DNA of 64,000 bases from Microbacterium sp. Root61 (GCF_001427525.1 NZ_LMGU01000001.1:2475759-2539758), one strand, 5' to 3'; positions 18,391 through 27,895 are shown, counted from the stretch's first letter. The notes: generated by a model not told the origin, from the sequence alone. A program made the numbers and translations.

Positions 18391-19361
18391 GCCGCTTCGA
18401 CGTGGACGCCGAGGCCATCGCCGAGGCGACCGCGCCCTGCGACGGCCCACGGGCGCTGCTGCTGGAATCGCGTGCGGTGCCGCTGGGCGGCGTACGCGGC
18501 ATGGAGGTGCATCGCGCGCTGCCGCAGCGCGACCTGCCGATGGTCGGGGCGTGGTGCTTCCTGGACCGCTTCGGCCCGCAGGTCACCCGCATGCGCGTCG
18601 AACCGCACCCGCACATCGGGTTGCAGACCGTGACCTGGCCGTTCGTCGGCGAGGTTCGGCACCGCGACACGGTCGGCAGCGACGTGGTGGTGCGACGGGG
18701 CGCTCTCAACCTGATGACCAGCGGAGCCGGGATCGCGCACTCCGAGTACTCGGTCGGGGAAGAGGCCGCCGCCCTGGACGCGCTCCAGCTCTGGGTCGCC
18801 CTCCCCGAATCCCGCCGCCACGGCGCGCCCGCGTTCGAGCGGCACGAGTCGCTGCCGACCCTCGCGCTCGACCCGGTGCGCGGCGAACCCGGCACCGCGA
18901 CGGTCGTGATGGGCGAGCTCGGCGACGTGCACTCGCCCGCGACGGCGTACACGCCGATCGTCGGGGCTGAGGTGCACGTGCCCGCCGGCTCGCGCGTGCG
19001 CATCCCGCTGCGCGCGGACTGGGAGTATGCGCTCGCAGGGGTGGACGGCGTGGTCGTCATCGAGACGGTCGCATCCGTCGATGCGGCGCACCTGCTCTAC
19101 CTCGGCACCGGACGCACCACGATCGAGCTCGAGAGCAGCGACGGCGCCACGGTGTTCCTGCTCGGCGGCGAGCCGTTCGAGGACGAGATCGTGATGTGGT
19201 GGAACTTCGTCGCACGCTCGCACGAGGAGATCGTCGAGGCGCGCGACGCCTGGGAGGCCGGCTCAGCCCGATTCGGGCGCGTGGTCGGCCACGGCGACGA
19301 GCGTATCCCCGCCCCGCCCCTGCCGCACGTACGCCTGACGCGTCGCCGCCGCCGCGTCTGA
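18387..19361 (+). CDS. Pirin family protein
   Basis: A 324-residue two-cupin protein. The metal ligands known from human pirin are present in the N-terminal cupin: His74 and His76 (PHPHIGLQT), His118 and Glu120 (GIAHSEYS). The C-terminal cupin follows from about residue 180 and ends with EPFEDEIVMWWNFVARSHEEI, a typical pirin segment. Pirins bind iron; some have quercetinase activity and others act as redox-sensing partners, so the role here is open. It is the second gene of a two-gene operon with the GNAT protein and is followed by a strong bidirectional terminator. Confidence 0.92.
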   Translation: MSRFDVDAEAIAEATAPCDGPRALLLESRAVPLGGVRGMEVHRALPQRDLPMVGAWCFLDRFGPQVTRMRVEPHPHIGLQTVTWPFVGEVRHRDTVGSDVVVRRGALNLMTSGAGIAHSEYSVGEEAAALDALQLWVALPESRRHGAPAFERHESLPTLALDPVRGEPGTATVVMGELGDVHSPATAYTPIVGAEVHVPAGSRVRIPLRADWEYALAGVDGVVVIETVASVDAAHLLYLGTGRTTIELESSDGATVFLLGGEPFEDEIVMWWNFVARSHEEIVEARDAWEAGSARFGRVVGHGDERIPAPPLPHVRLTRRRRRV

Positions 19362-19376
19362 ATCGCGCAGGACGAA

Positions 19377-19401
19377 GGGGCCCGGGCTAGGCCCGAGCCC
19401 C
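19377..19401. terminator. Bidirectional terminator between pirin and the subtilase
   Basis: Stem GGGGCCCGGGC (19377-19387) and GCCCGAGCCCC (19391-19401) with a TAG loop, one mismatch. It lies between two convergent genes and is well placed to end both transcripts. Confidence 0.75.
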
Positions 19402-19412
19402 TCCGTGTCACA

Positions 19413-22400
19413 TCACTTCAGGACGAGGAACCCGGAGAGTCCGGTGGACCCCTCCACCGTCGCGCTACCCGCGTACTGGGCGATCACGACATGGATCCCA
19501 CGGTTCTGCTTGGGCAGGTTGAAGGTGACCGCGCCACCCGCGAGGGTGCCGGTGTACTTCTTCGAGTCGACCCAGACTGTGACCGCACCCTCGGCCGGCG
19601 CCCCACCCGACGGTGTAACTGCGACCGTCACGGCGTAGCTGTCCGACGTCTTGCCGACGTAGCGGTTCATCGTCACCTTGGTGTTCGAGCTGAAGGCGAC
19701 GAACACCTCGTTGCTCACCGCCGAGCCGGTGTTGATGTTTCCCGCCTGCGTGGCGGTGACCCGGGCTGACAGCGTCGCTCCGATGTCGGCCTTGGTGACC
19801 TTGTACCGGTTGGTGGTGGCACCGTCGATCGGAGCCCCGTTGCGAAGCCACTGGTAGGTGAGGGCCACATCCTTCGGCTCCCACTTTCCGTCCGACACCT
19901 TGAGGGTCGATCCGACCTTCGGGGTTCCGGTCAGCTTCGGCGCCGTGGTGGCCACCGGTGCCGCAGCACCCGCGTCGACCTGGAGAACCGTCCGCACCGC
20001 CGAGTCGCCGTACTGCACGACGCCGAGGTAGCTGGTGTCGGGCTGCAGACCGGTCCACGACAGCGAGTACGTCGCCTGCTGGCCGAACGTCACCGGCAGC
20101 GGGTTCGGCGTCGCCGTGAGCGAGCCGGCACCACCCGGGGCGACGATCGCCGAGGTCAGGTCCCACGTCATGGGCTGGGTCGTGAGGTACATGTTCGTGA
20201 CGACCATGTACCAGCCCGGCGTCGGGTCATCCAGCGACACCTCTTCATCGGCCGAACCGGTGGCCGATGTCCAGCGCTGGTAGTAGCGCGTGTCGGTCGG
20301 GCTCACGATGCGGTAGACGAACAGGTCGAGGTCGGCGCCGGTGTCATCCGACGAGTCCAGCGACCAGCGGGCGAGCGAGCTGTCCGCGGGCACCTCCTGG
20401 ATCCACGACACGTCGCCGTTCGCGTTGCCCGAGTCCTGGTCACCGGAGTGGCCGGGCACCGCGTGGGCGGGATCGGTCAGCAGATCGATGGGCGCGAGGC
20501 CCGTCAGGCCGAGGGCGAGCTGACCGTCCACACCGGAGTCGATGGTCACGTCGGTGCTGCCGGTGATGCCCTCGCCGAGGACGTTCTTCGGGGCATCCGC
20601 CGTCACGGGCTGCACGGCCAGCGGGGAACGCACGACCTTGCCGTTGTCACCGGTCCAGGTGAGGAAGCCGGTGGCCCACTCCTCGACCGGAGCCGACGAG
20701 TTCTGGAACGTGACCGTGAACGACTTCTGCTCGCCTGCGGCACCGAAGCTCAGCGTCGCCGGCGAGACCGTGGTGGTGACACCGGGGATCGACGCGGATG
20801 CCTGGTAGGTGCCCGGACCGGTCGCCGTGACCGTGCGCGTGACCGTCTGCGCCTTGGACAGCGTGCCGATCGCGATCGAGGCGAGGTTGAGGTCGCTCGC
20901 ATCGATGGCCGGCACGCCGAGGTCGGCGAGCCCGACACCCTTCAGGTACGCGGCCCAGTCGGTGGGACCGTTGTTGTACACGAGCCCGGCGTCGAGGTAC
21001 TTCTTGGGGTCGACGTGACCGGCACCCTGCGAGAACGGGTCGGTGAAGGCCGAGCCATCCGAGTTGACCGTGTCGTACGCGGTCGTCATCAGGGCCGACT
21101 TGACCTCACCGGGTGTCGCATTCGGGTTCTCACCGAGGTACAGCGCACCGAGGCCGGCGACGTGCGGGGACGCCATCGAGGTGCCGGAGAGGAACCCGAA
21201 CGTGGGTGCCGTGCCGGCGGGGTTGTTGGTCGCGGCGAGGATCGCCACACCCGGTGCGGCGACGTCCGGCTTGAGGATGTCGCTGCCGTCGGCCAGCATC
21301 GGTCCGCGGCTCGAGAAGCCCGCGATCTGCGGCGTGGGCGTCGTGACGCCGGTGGTGTTCTCGCCGACCAGGGTAGCCGTGGCGTCCGCGGTGTTGCGCA
21401 CGTAGTCCAGCAGCGCCGCGCGGTACTGCGCGTCGATGTGGACCGTCGGGACCACGTGGAAGTCGTTGTCGAGCGAACCCGGCGTGACGTTCACGAGGAT
21501 CATCGCGGTGCCGCCGGCGTTCTTCACCGTGTCCGACTTCTCGACGCGGGCGTTGGTGCCGCGATCGCAGACGACGATCTTGCCCGTGGCCTTGGCTGTA
21601 TCCAGCGTGTCGGGGAAGCACAGTGCGGCGTTCGCCGCCGACGCACCCGCCGCAGCGATGTCACCCGAGTAGACGACGGGGCCCGTGACCGTGCCGCCGA
21701 AGGGCACCGTCACCGATGCGCCGGCGGCCTTGAGGCCGGACGGCAGCTCGACGGTTCCCTCGTAGGTCGGGATCGTGGATGCCGCGACCGTGGTGTACCA
21801 GGGCGACGCGTGGTCGGCCGTGGAGGCACCGGGGCCGTCGTTGCCGGCGCTGACCGCGACGAACACACCCGCGACAGCCGCGTTGAAGAACGCGATGTCG
21901 TCGGCCGCGAGAGTCGTGGTGGCTGCGCCGCCGCCGATCGAGTAATTGATGACGTCGACGCCGTCCGACACGGCCGCGTTGATGGCCGCGATCAGGTCGC
22001 TGCCGGCGCAGATGTCGTCGGTGTTGTCGAGGGGGTCGGGGCCGTCGTAGCAGGCCTTGTACGCCGCGACCTTGGCGGCCGGGGCCACACCCGAGATCGC
22101 GCCGAAGTCGACACCGCCCACCGAGGCCGTGACGGCGTTGTTGCCGGCCGCCGTGCTCGCGGTGTGCGAACCGTGGCCTGCGCCATCACGCGGCGAGAGG
22201 ATGTCGTACTGGAAGTCGAACCCTGCCGCTGCGGCACCGGTGGAGAAGAACTGGGCGCCGATGAGCTTGGTCGAGTACGCGTCGTTGCTCCACTGGGCCC
22301 CGCTCACACGGTCACTGCGGAACTGCGTCCCGTCGGCCTTGTCGAATACCACGGTGTTGCCGTCGAGATAAGGCGCCGCGCCCGCGGTCGTGCCAAGCGC

Positions 22401-22988
22401 GTCACCGGCGAACGACGGGTTCTCCGGGGCGATGCCGGTGTCCACGACACCCACGACGATTCCCTTGCCCGCTTCGGAGATGCCGCCGACGGACTCCCAG
22501 ACGCCGCCGGGGCCTTCGAGCCCGAGGAACTCGGTGGAAGGTGTGGCGTCAGGGTGGTAGATCTCGTCGGGGTAGACCGCGAGCACGCCTTCGCTGGCGG
22601 ACACCTTCGCCGCCTGCTCGGGCGACATCTGGGCACTGAAGCCGTTGAGGACCGTCTGGTAGGTCGCATCGACGGTCACGCCGGATTCGGCGGCGACCGC
22701 CTTCTGGCGCTTCGCAAGGAACGCCTCGTACTTCTTCACGGCGGATGACTGCGTGTCGAGCTTCTCGCCCTCATCGGGTCGCGTCGCCACGAGCCCGGCC
22801 TCCCCGCCGGCATATGTCGCTGCCGGGTCTTCGTCGAGCAGCACGATGTAGGACCCTGTGGGTGAGTCGATCGGTGTCGGCGGCGGCAACTCCCCTCCGG
22901 GTGTCGCAGCAAAGCTTGCTGTTGCGGAACCGGTGAACAGTGCGGCGAGTGTGACGACCGCTGCTGCCCTCAGGGTGATGCGACTCAT
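19413..22988 (-). CDS. Secreted S8 (subtilisin-like) serine protease, multidomain
   Basis: A 1191-residue exported protease. A signal peptide (VVTLAALFTGSATASFA) ends near residue 27; an I9 inhibitor-type propeptide (YIVLLDEDPAATY to YPDEIYH) follows. The catalytic triad is Asp183 (VVDTGIAP), His275 (GHGSHTA) and Ser604 (SGTSMASPH), with a protease-associated domain inserted at about residues 430-540. Then come a fibronectin-like domain, a pre-peptidase-like region, and Ig-like domains at the C-terminus (from about 1000). There is no LPXTG or membrane anchor, so it is probably released. The ATG at 22986-22988 is chosen because GGAG lies six bases upstream; an in-frame TTG at 22998-23000 overlaps that site. 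It stands alone. Confidence 0.94.
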   Translation of the reverse strand: MSRITLRAAAVVTLAALFTGSATASFAATPGGELPPPTPIDSPTGSYIVLLDEDPAATYAGGEAGLVATRPDEGEKLDTQSSAVKKYEAFLAKRQKAVAAESGVTVDATYQTVLNGFSAQMSPEQAAKVSASEGVLAVYPDEIYHPDATPSTEFLGLEGPGGVWESVGGISEAGKGIVVGVVDTGIAPENPSFAGDALGTTAGAAPYLDGNTVVFDKADGTQFRSDRVSGAQWSNDAYSTKLIGAQFFSTGAAAAGFDFQYDILSPRDGAGHGSHTASTAAGNNAVTASVGGVDFGAISGVAPAAKVAAYKACYDGPDPLDNTDDICAGSDLIAAINAAVSDGVDVINYSIGGGAATTTLAADDIAFFNAAVAGVFVAVSAGNDGPGASTADHASPWYTTVAASTIPTYEGTVELPSGLKAAGASVTVPFGGTVTGPVVYSGDIAAAGASAANAALCFPDTLDTAKATGKIVVCDRGTNARVEKSDTVKNAGGTAMILVNVTPGSLDNDFHVVPTVHIDAQYRAALLDYVRNTADATATLVGENTTGVTTPTPQIAGFSSRGPMLADGSDILKPDVAAPGVAILAATNNPAGTAPTFGFLSGTSMASPHVAGLGALYLGENPNATPGEVKSALMTTAYDTVNSDGSAFTDPFSQGAGHVDPKKYLDAGLVYNNGPTDWAAYLKGVGLADLGVPAIDASDLNLASIAIGTLSKAQTVTRTVTATGPGTYQASASIPGVTTTVSPATLSFGAAGEQKSFTVTFQNSSAPVEEWATGFLTWTGDNGKVVRSPLAVQPVTADAPKNVLGEGITGSTDVTIDSGVDGQLALGLTGLAPIDLLTDPAHAVPGHSGDQDSGNANGDVSWIQEVPADSSLARWSLDSSDDTGADLDLFVYRIVSPTDTRYYQRWTSATGSADEEVSLDDPTPGWYMVVTNMYLTTQPMTWDLTSAIVAPGGAGSLTATPNPLPVTFGQQATYSLSWTGLQPDTSYLGVVQYGDSAVRTVLQVDAGAAAPVATTAPKLTGTPKVGSTLKVSDGKWEPKDVALTYQWLRNGAPIDGATTNRYKVTKADIGATLSARVTATQAGNINTGSAVSNEVFVAFSSNTKVTMNRYVGKTSDSYAVTVAVTPSGGAPAEGAVTVWVDSKKYTGTLAGGAVTFNLPKQNRGIHVVIAQYAGSATVEGSTGLSGFLVLK

Positions 22989-23127
22989 AGTGCGCTCCAA
23001 ACATGGGGGTGTGCCGAGCGAAGAGGCAGGTCACCTGCGATCTGCCACGCAAAACATAACTCACAGGTCGTTCCCAGCCAAGGGGTTCGCGGGCAAATCG
23101 ATGACTGACGGCCATTACGCTGGGCAT

Positions 23128-23682
23128 GTGGCACCGTCATCCCGAATCTCGACGAGCGTTCTGCTCACCTGCGCGGCGATCGGTGTCGCCACGGGCGCCC
23201 TGCAAGCCGGTGCGGGGGCGATCAGCGGACCGGTCTCCGCGGCGGTCCCGCTCCTCTACGGACTCGTCCTCGGCGTGCACGTCCTTCCCGGCGTCGTGGC
23301 CCAGGAGCTGCTGCGTCGTCCGTGGGTGGCGTTGATCACCCACTTCGTGGCCGCGCTGGTGGCCAGTGCCGTGGTTCCGCTGTGGGCGGGGCGCTACATC
23401 GGCACCGCACTGCTGATCGGCGGGCTGCAGGAGGGCGTTGCCGCTCTGACCCGCTACAAGAGGTGGGAGGCGTGGCGCTTCTTCATCTCGGCGATCATCG
23501 TCGGTGTCGTGATCGGCGGCGCGATCTGGTTCGCCGCCGATGTCTCGCGCTTCCCGGTGTGGGGCCAGATCGTCTATCTGTCGCTGTTCGTGCTCGGCCC
23601 GGTGATCTGGACGGCGGTGGGCCTGGCGATCGGCTCGGCTCTGCGCCGGGCGGGTGTGGCGCGCACGAGTCGCCGCGACTGA
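23128..23682 (+). CDS. ECF transporter S component (YkoE-like), copy 1
   Basis: A membrane protein of 184 residues with five to six predicted helices, beginning with the paralogue-shared pattern STSVLLTCAAIGVATG and ending GVARTSRR. It is the substrate-binding subunit of an energy-coupling-factor importer. The GTG at 23128 follows TACGCT by six bases, the spacing of a leaderless actinobacterial start; an ATG at 23101 in frame is the alternative. YkoE homologues are usually labelled thiamine or hydroxymethylpyrimidine binding, but I see no TPP riboswitch here. A second related S gene lies at the end of the cluster, and a siderophore-interacting protein is between them. Confidence 0.82.
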   Translation: MAPSSRISTSVLLTCAAIGVATGALQAGAGAISGPVSAAVPLLYGLVLGVHVLPGVVAQELLRRPWVALITHFVAALVASAVVPLWAGRYIGTALLIGGLQEGVAALTRYKRWEAWRFFISAIIVGVVIGGAIWFAADVSRFPVWGQIVYLSLFVLGPVIWTAVGLAIGSALRRAGVARTSRRD

Positions 23683-23717
23683 CGCGACGCTCGAGGTTCT
23701 CCGACGGTAAGGGTGGA

Positions 23718-23736
23718 CTAAGTTAGGAGGAGCTAA
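23718..23736. promoter_or_regulatory. IdeR/DtxR-like iron box upstream of the ECF ATPase gene
   Basis: The 19 bases CTAAGTTAGGAGGAGCTAA match the published IdeR/DtxR consensus (TTAGGTTAGGCTAACCTAA) at 13 of 19 positions by my alignment, with the core TTAG-N6-CTAA; the word CTAAGT also occurs twice, 15 bases apart. It lies in the 77-base gap between S component 1 and the ATPase gene and overlaps a possible -10 (TAAGTT). Regulation by iron is inference. Confidence 0.45.
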
Positions 23737-23759
23737 GTCCCCTCCAGCCTGGAACCCCC

Positions 23760-25553
23760 GTGACCGTGATCGACCGCGACGCCTCCGCCCCCTCTGTCAG
23801 GGCGGCCGCTGCGGCACCCCTCCTGAGCGTCCGCGAACTCTCGATCACGCACGAGGAAGCGGATGCCCCGACCCCGGTGGACGTGACCTTCGATGTGTCT
23901 CCGGGCGAGGTGGTACTGCTCCTCGGACCGAGCGGCTCGGGGAAGTCCACGCTCACCCTGGCCCTGAACGGGCTCATCCCGCACGCGGTTCCGGCCGAGG
24001 TGACCGGCACGGTCTGGGTCGGCGATGCCGAGGCATCCGCCTCCACCGTCGCGCAGCTCAGTACCCGGGTGGGGATGGTGTTCCAAGACCCCGATGCACA
24101 GCTGGTGACGGGCACGCTGCTGGACGAGGTCGCCTTCGGACCGGAGAACCTGCGCATCCCGGTGGATGAGGTCCTGGCTCGCGCAGAGAGCGCGCTGCGC
24201 CGCGTCGGCCTCTGGGAGCGGCGCACGCAGAACCCCGACCTGCTGTCCGGCGGCGGTCGCCAGCGACTCGCTATCGCATGCGCCCTGGCGATGGGATCGC
24301 CGCTGCTGGTGCTGGACGAGCCGACCGCGAACCTCGACCCGCAGGGCATCGAGGAGGTCTATGCGGCGCTGGCCGAGCTCGTCGCCGACGGCGATCGCGG
24401 GATCGTCCTGGTCGAGCACAACCTCGATGCCGCCATCGGCTTCGTCGACCGCGTCGTCGTGCTCGACCAGTCTGGGCGCCTCGTCGCCGACGGAACGGTC
24501 GACGACATCCTGCGCGGACGGGCGGACGAACTGCACGAGCTCGGCGTGTGGCTGCCGACCTCGACCCTCGCGGCGCTGCGACTGCGCCGAGCGGGATGGA
24601 TGCTGAATCCGCTGCCGCTGACTCCGCTCGAACTGCGTGCCGCGCTCGAGGCCGAGAACGGGCCGGAGGTGGCGCCTGCCGACTCTTCCCCGGTGGGTGA
24701 GGCGGCGCAGCCCTCCCCGGTCGCTGAGCCGGCGCAGCGAGACGAAACGCCCCCGCTCGTGCGAGTGCGCGACCTCACACTCCGCCGCGGCCGCTCGACC
24801 ATCCTGCACGACATCGACCTCGACATCTCGACCGGAGAGTTCGTCGCCGTCGTCGGCGCGAACGGCGCGGGCAAGACCACACTCATCCAGGCGATCGCCG
24901 GCGTCATCGCGCCGCCGCGGGGCGCGGTCACGATCGGCGATCTCGACGTCGGTCGCGCGGACGCTCGCACCCTGTCGTCGCGCGTCGGGTTCGTCTTCCA
25001 GAACCCCGAGCACCAGTTCATCGCGCACACCGTGTTCGACGAGCTCGCGCACGGACTGCGGCTCCGGCACCTGCCCGACGCCGACGTGCGCGCTCGCACC
25101 GAGGAGCTGCTGGACCGCTTCGGCCTCACCGAGAAGGCCGGGTCGCATCCGTTCCTCCTCTCCGGCGGGCAGAAGCGTCGGCTGTCGGTCGGTACGGCGC
25201 TGGTCGCCGGCGCGCCGGTGCTCGTTCTGGACGAGCCCACGTTCGGGCAGGACCGTGCGCGCGCCGACGAGCTGCTCGATCTGCTGCGCGAGCTCAACGA
25301 CGAGGGCACAACGATTCTCGTCGTCACCCACGACATGCAGCTGGTCACCGAGTACGCCGACCGCGTGATCGTCATCGACGACGGCCGTATCATCGGCAAC
25401 GGTCCGAGCAGCGAGATCTTCGCCGATCACGCTCTCATCGCACGGGCCGGACTACGGCCGCCGCCCCTGCAGACCGCGCTGCACGGACTGTCGCGGCATC
25501 CCGAACTCGCGCGTGCGACCCGCCTCGCGGACCTTCCCGGAGGCGTCGCATGA
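23760..25553 (+). CDS. ECF transporter ATPase, fused A and A' subunits (YkoD-like)
   Basis: A 597-residue protein with two ABC ATPase domains in one chain. Domain one has Walker A GPSGSGKST (about residue 56), signature LLSGGGRQRL and Walker B LLVLDEPT; domain two has GANGAGKTT (about 365), LSGGQKRRLS and LVLDEPTFGQDR. Q-loops (VFQDPDAQL, VFQNPEHQF) carry the extra residues seen in ECF ATPases. It powers uptake with the T subunit encoded four bases overlapping downstream. It starts with GTG at 23760 and is preceded by an iron-box-like site and a small GGAGG/CCTCC hairpin. One ATPase may serve both S components. Confidence 0.93.
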   Translation: MTVIDRDASAPSVRAAAAAPLLSVRELSITHEEADAPTPVDVTFDVSPGEVVLLLGPSGSGKSTLTLALNGLIPHAVPAEVTGTVWVGDAEASASTVAQLSTRVGMVFQDPDAQLVTGTLLDEVAFGPENLRIPVDEVLARAESALRRVGLWERRTQNPDLLSGGGRQRLAIACALAMGSPLLVLDEPTANLDPQGIEEVYAALAELVADGDRGIVLVEHNLDAAIGFVDRVVVLDQSGRLVADGTVDDILRGRADELHELGVWLPTSTLAALRLRRAGWMLNPLPLTPLELRAALEAENGPEVAPADSSPVGEAAQPSPVAEPAQRDETPPLVRVRDLTLRRGRSTILHDIDLDISTGEFVAVVGANGAGKTTLIQAIAGVIAPPRGAVTIGDLDVGRADARTLSSRVGFVFQNPEHQFIAHTVFDELAHGLRLRHLPDADVRARTEELLDRFGLTEKAGSHPFLLSGGQKRRLSVGTALVAGAPVLVLDEPTFGQDRARADELLDLLRELNDEGTTILVVTHDMQLVTEYADRVIVIDDGRIIGNGPSSEIFADHALIARAGLRPPPLQTALHGLSRHPELARATRLADLPGGVA

Positions 25554-26413
25554 CCGCGCTGCCGCCGGCCCTGTCCACCCCCGCGCAGGCGCCCGCGCCG
25601 CGTTCCGTGTTCGATCCCTATGCACGGACCGCTCCGGCTTCGCGGGCGCGGTTCCTGTACGCCCTCAACCCGCTCGCGAAGCTCGCCGGCCCCGCGCCGG
25701 CGATGCTGCTCCTCGTGTTCGTGCGCGACCTGGCGACACCGCTCGCCTTCCTCGCGCTGGCCTACGCACTCGTGCTCGTCGGAGTGCGGTTCACCGGCCG
25801 CATCGCGCTGCTGCTGTTCGTCGCCATCCCGGTCGCCGTGGCCGCGATCGGCATCGGTTTCTCGCTGTGGGTGGATGCCGGGCAGGTCGACCACACCCCG
25901 GTCCTCGTACAGGTGGGCGGCTGGACCCTCTTCGAGGGCGCCCTCGAGATCGGGTTCGCCACGTCCCTGCGCCTCGCCGCGATCACCTCGCTCGCGCTGC
26001 TCGCGGGCCTCAGCACCACCGGGCCCGACCTGGTGCGCTCGATGGTGCAGCAGCTGCGCGTGCCGTACCGGATCGGCTACACCGCGCTCGCGGCCTTCCG
26101 CTTCGTGCCGCGCTTCGGCCACGAGCTCGAGGTGATCCGCCAGGCGCACCGGGTGCGCGGCGCACATGGCGGGCGCGGCCCGTTCGCCGCCCTCGCGCGC
26201 TGGGGCGGCTACATGGTGCCGCTGTTGGCTGGCGCCATCCGGCACGCCGAGCGCGTCGCCTTGGCGATGGATGCCCGCGCCTTCGGTGCCTACCCCGACC
26301 GCACCGAGCGGCACCTCGTTCCGTTCCGGGCGCGCGACGTGGTGTTCGTCCTCGCGTTCTGGATCGTCTCCGCCGGGCTGTTCGTCGCCTTCTTCCCGTG
26401 GACCCTGACCTGA
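25550..26413 (+). CDS. ECF transporter T component (EcfT/YkoC-like)
   Basis: A 287-residue membrane protein with about five helices of the CbiQ family. It carries the coupling-helix segments expected to grip the ATPases: GLSTTGPDLVRSMVQQLRVP and, later, RHAERVALAMDARAFGAYPDRT, where the Ala-Arg-Gly/Ala type motifs lie. The start overlaps the ATPase stop by four bases (ATGA). The N-terminal stretch up to about residue 40 is hydrophilic and begins with a Pro/Ala-rich tail. It links the S subunits to the ATPase in the membrane. Confidence 0.9.
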   Translation: MTALPPALSTPAQAPAPRSVFDPYARTAPASRARFLYALNPLAKLAGPAPAMLLLVFVRDLATPLAFLALAYALVLVGVRFTGRIALLLFVAIPVAVAAIGIGFSLWVDAGQVDHTPVLVQVGGWTLFEGALEIGFATSLRLAAITSLALLAGLSTTGPDLVRSMVQQLRVPYRIGYTALAAFRFVPRFGHELEVIRQAHRVRGAHGGRGPFAALARWGGYMVPLLAGAIRHAERVALAMDARAFGAYPDRTERHLVPFRARDVVFVLAFWIVSAGLFVAFFPWTLT

Positions 26414-26441
26414 CGCACCCCTTCTGCTCGAGAGGACCCCG

Positions 26442-27326
26442 ATGCCGCGCTTCAGCAGCCTCGTCAAGCCCGCCCACCAGGAACTCTTGCACTTGCGCGT
26501 CCTGCGCACGCAGCGACTGAGCCCGCACTGGGCACGCATCACCCTCGGCGGCGGCGAGATCGACCGATTCGACTACATGGGCTACGACCAGTGGTTCCGC
26601 ATCTTCCTGCCGCTCGGCGGCGACGAGGGGCTCGACCGCATCCCGGCGAAGGCGAACAAGATCTTCGGCTACCTGAAATACCTTCGCATTCCCGACGGGA
26701 TGCGGCCGGTCATGCGCAACTATTCCGTGCGCGCCTACCGCGAGAGTGGCCCCTCGGGCGGGCCAGAGATCGACGTCGACTTCGTGTTGCACGGCTCGAT
26801 GGACGACGGCTCTGCCGGTCCCGCCTCGCGCTGGGCGCAGTCGTGCGAGGTCGGCGAGAGCGTCGTGATCATCGACGAGGGGCTGACGTTCAACCCCGAG
26901 CGCGGGACCGACCGCGTCGTGCTCGTCGGCGATGAGACGGCGCTGCCCGCCATCACCGCGATCTGCGCGAGCCTGCCGACGGACGCCTCGGGCGTCGTCA
27001 TCCTCGAGGCGCCCTCCGTCGCCGATGTGCTGGAGTTCACTGCGCCGGCGGGCATCGATGTGCAATGGCTGGTGCGCGATGACCACGATGCCAAGCCGGG
27101 AGTGCTCGCCCTCGAGGCCCTGCGGAGTGCCACGCTGCCCGATGCCCCCTTCCACGCCTACATCGCCGGCGAGCAGGCGCTGCCGACCGGCGCCCGCCGC
27201 TACCTGGTGGCCGAGCGCGAGGTAGACAAGCACCACGTGAGCTTCTGCGGCTATTGGCGCGTCGGCGCCGCCTCCCCCGCTCCGAAGTCGCAACAGGCCG
27301 GCTCGATCGAGGGAGCCGTGCGGTGA
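26442..27326 (+). CDS. Siderophore-interacting protein (SIP/ViuB-like ferric reductase)
   Basis: A 294-residue cytoplasmic flavoprotein. It has the FAD-binding pattern RNYSVRAYR (around residue 90), an NAD(P)H domain with VVLVGDETALPAI, and the family-typical end HHVSFCGYWRVG. Characterised members release iron from imported ferric siderophores by reduction. It sits 28 bases after the T component and its stop overlaps the second S component start by four bases (GTGA), so it is embedded in the ECF operon. That position is the main reason to suspect an iron-linked substrate. The family assignment is firm. Confidence 0.93.
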   Translation: MPRFSSLVKPAHQELLHLRVLRTQRLSPHWARITLGGGEIDRFDYMGYDQWFRIFLPLGGDEGLDRIPAKANKIFGYLKYLRIPDGMRPVMRNYSVRAYRESGPSGGPEIDVDFVLHGSMDDGSAGPASRWAQSCEVGESVVIIDEGLTFNPERGTDRVVLVGDETALPAITAICASLPTDASGVVILEAPSVADVLEFTAPAGIDVQWLVRDDHDAKPGVLALEALRSATLPDAPFHAYIAGEQALPTGARRYLVAEREVDKHHVSFCGYWRVGAASPAPKSQQAGSIEGAVR

Positions 27327-27895
27327 GCCGGGTCTCGACCGCCTACCTGCTCACGTGCGCGGCGATCGGCGTGGCCGGGGGTGTGCTGCTGTGGGGCGCC
27401 ACGGCCTTGTCGACCGCCCTGTTCGCCGTCGTGCCGTTCTTCTCCGTCATGATCGCGGGCCTCTGGCTTCTTCCCGCCGTCGTCGCGCTCCGGCTGCTCG
27501 AACGCCCACTTGCCGGACTGCTCGTCGGGCTGATCTCCGGCCTCGTGGTCTTCCCGTTCCTAGCCACCAACCTGTGGTGGGCGTTCTTCGCCGAGCTGCC
27601 GTTCCTCCTGGCGCTGTACCGGTCCTGGAAGACGTGGCAGTACTTCGCCGGGGCCGCGTTCGTCGGCATCGTGTACCCGATTCTCGCGGCGGTGTCGTTC
27701 GACCTGTGGTCGATGCCCTTCTGGACCCAGGTCGGCTTCTTCGCGCTGACACTCGCGAGCTGCCTCGCCGGCACGTTCCTCGGGATCCTGATCGGCGACC
27801 GGCTTCGTGCCACCGGTGTGGCGCGGCTCGCCCGAAGGCGCGGCCTCGCAAGCCGGGGCCTCGGCCGCGGCGACGGGCCCGCAGGGCAGCACTAG
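27323..27895 (+). CDS. ECF transporter S component (YkoE-like), copy 2
   Basis: A 190-residue membrane protein related to copy 1 at 23128: STAYLLTCAAIGVAGG near the N-terminus and ATGVARLARR near the C-terminus align with it. The GTG start overlaps the SIP stop. The tail after the last helix is basic and Gly-rich. Two S subunits beside one ATPase and one T subunit suggest either two related substrates or a division of labour. Its TAG stop shares the tetranucleotide CTAG with the stop of the convergent sigma factor gene. Confidence 0.82.
   Translation: MSRVSTAYLLTCAAIGVAGGVLLWGATALSTALFAVVPFFSVMIAGLWLLPAVVALRLLERPLAGLLVGLISGLVVFPFLATNLWWAFFAELPFLLALYRSWKTWQYFAGAAFVGIVYPILAAVSFDLWSMPFWTQVGFFALTLASCLAGTFLGILIGDRLRATGVARLARRRGLASRGLGRGDGPAGQH

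Noticed and set aside
23683..23759. TPP riboswitch expected if the ECF genes were for thiamine precursors
   Set aside because: No CTGAGA or THI-box pattern is present before either S gene or the ATPase gene.
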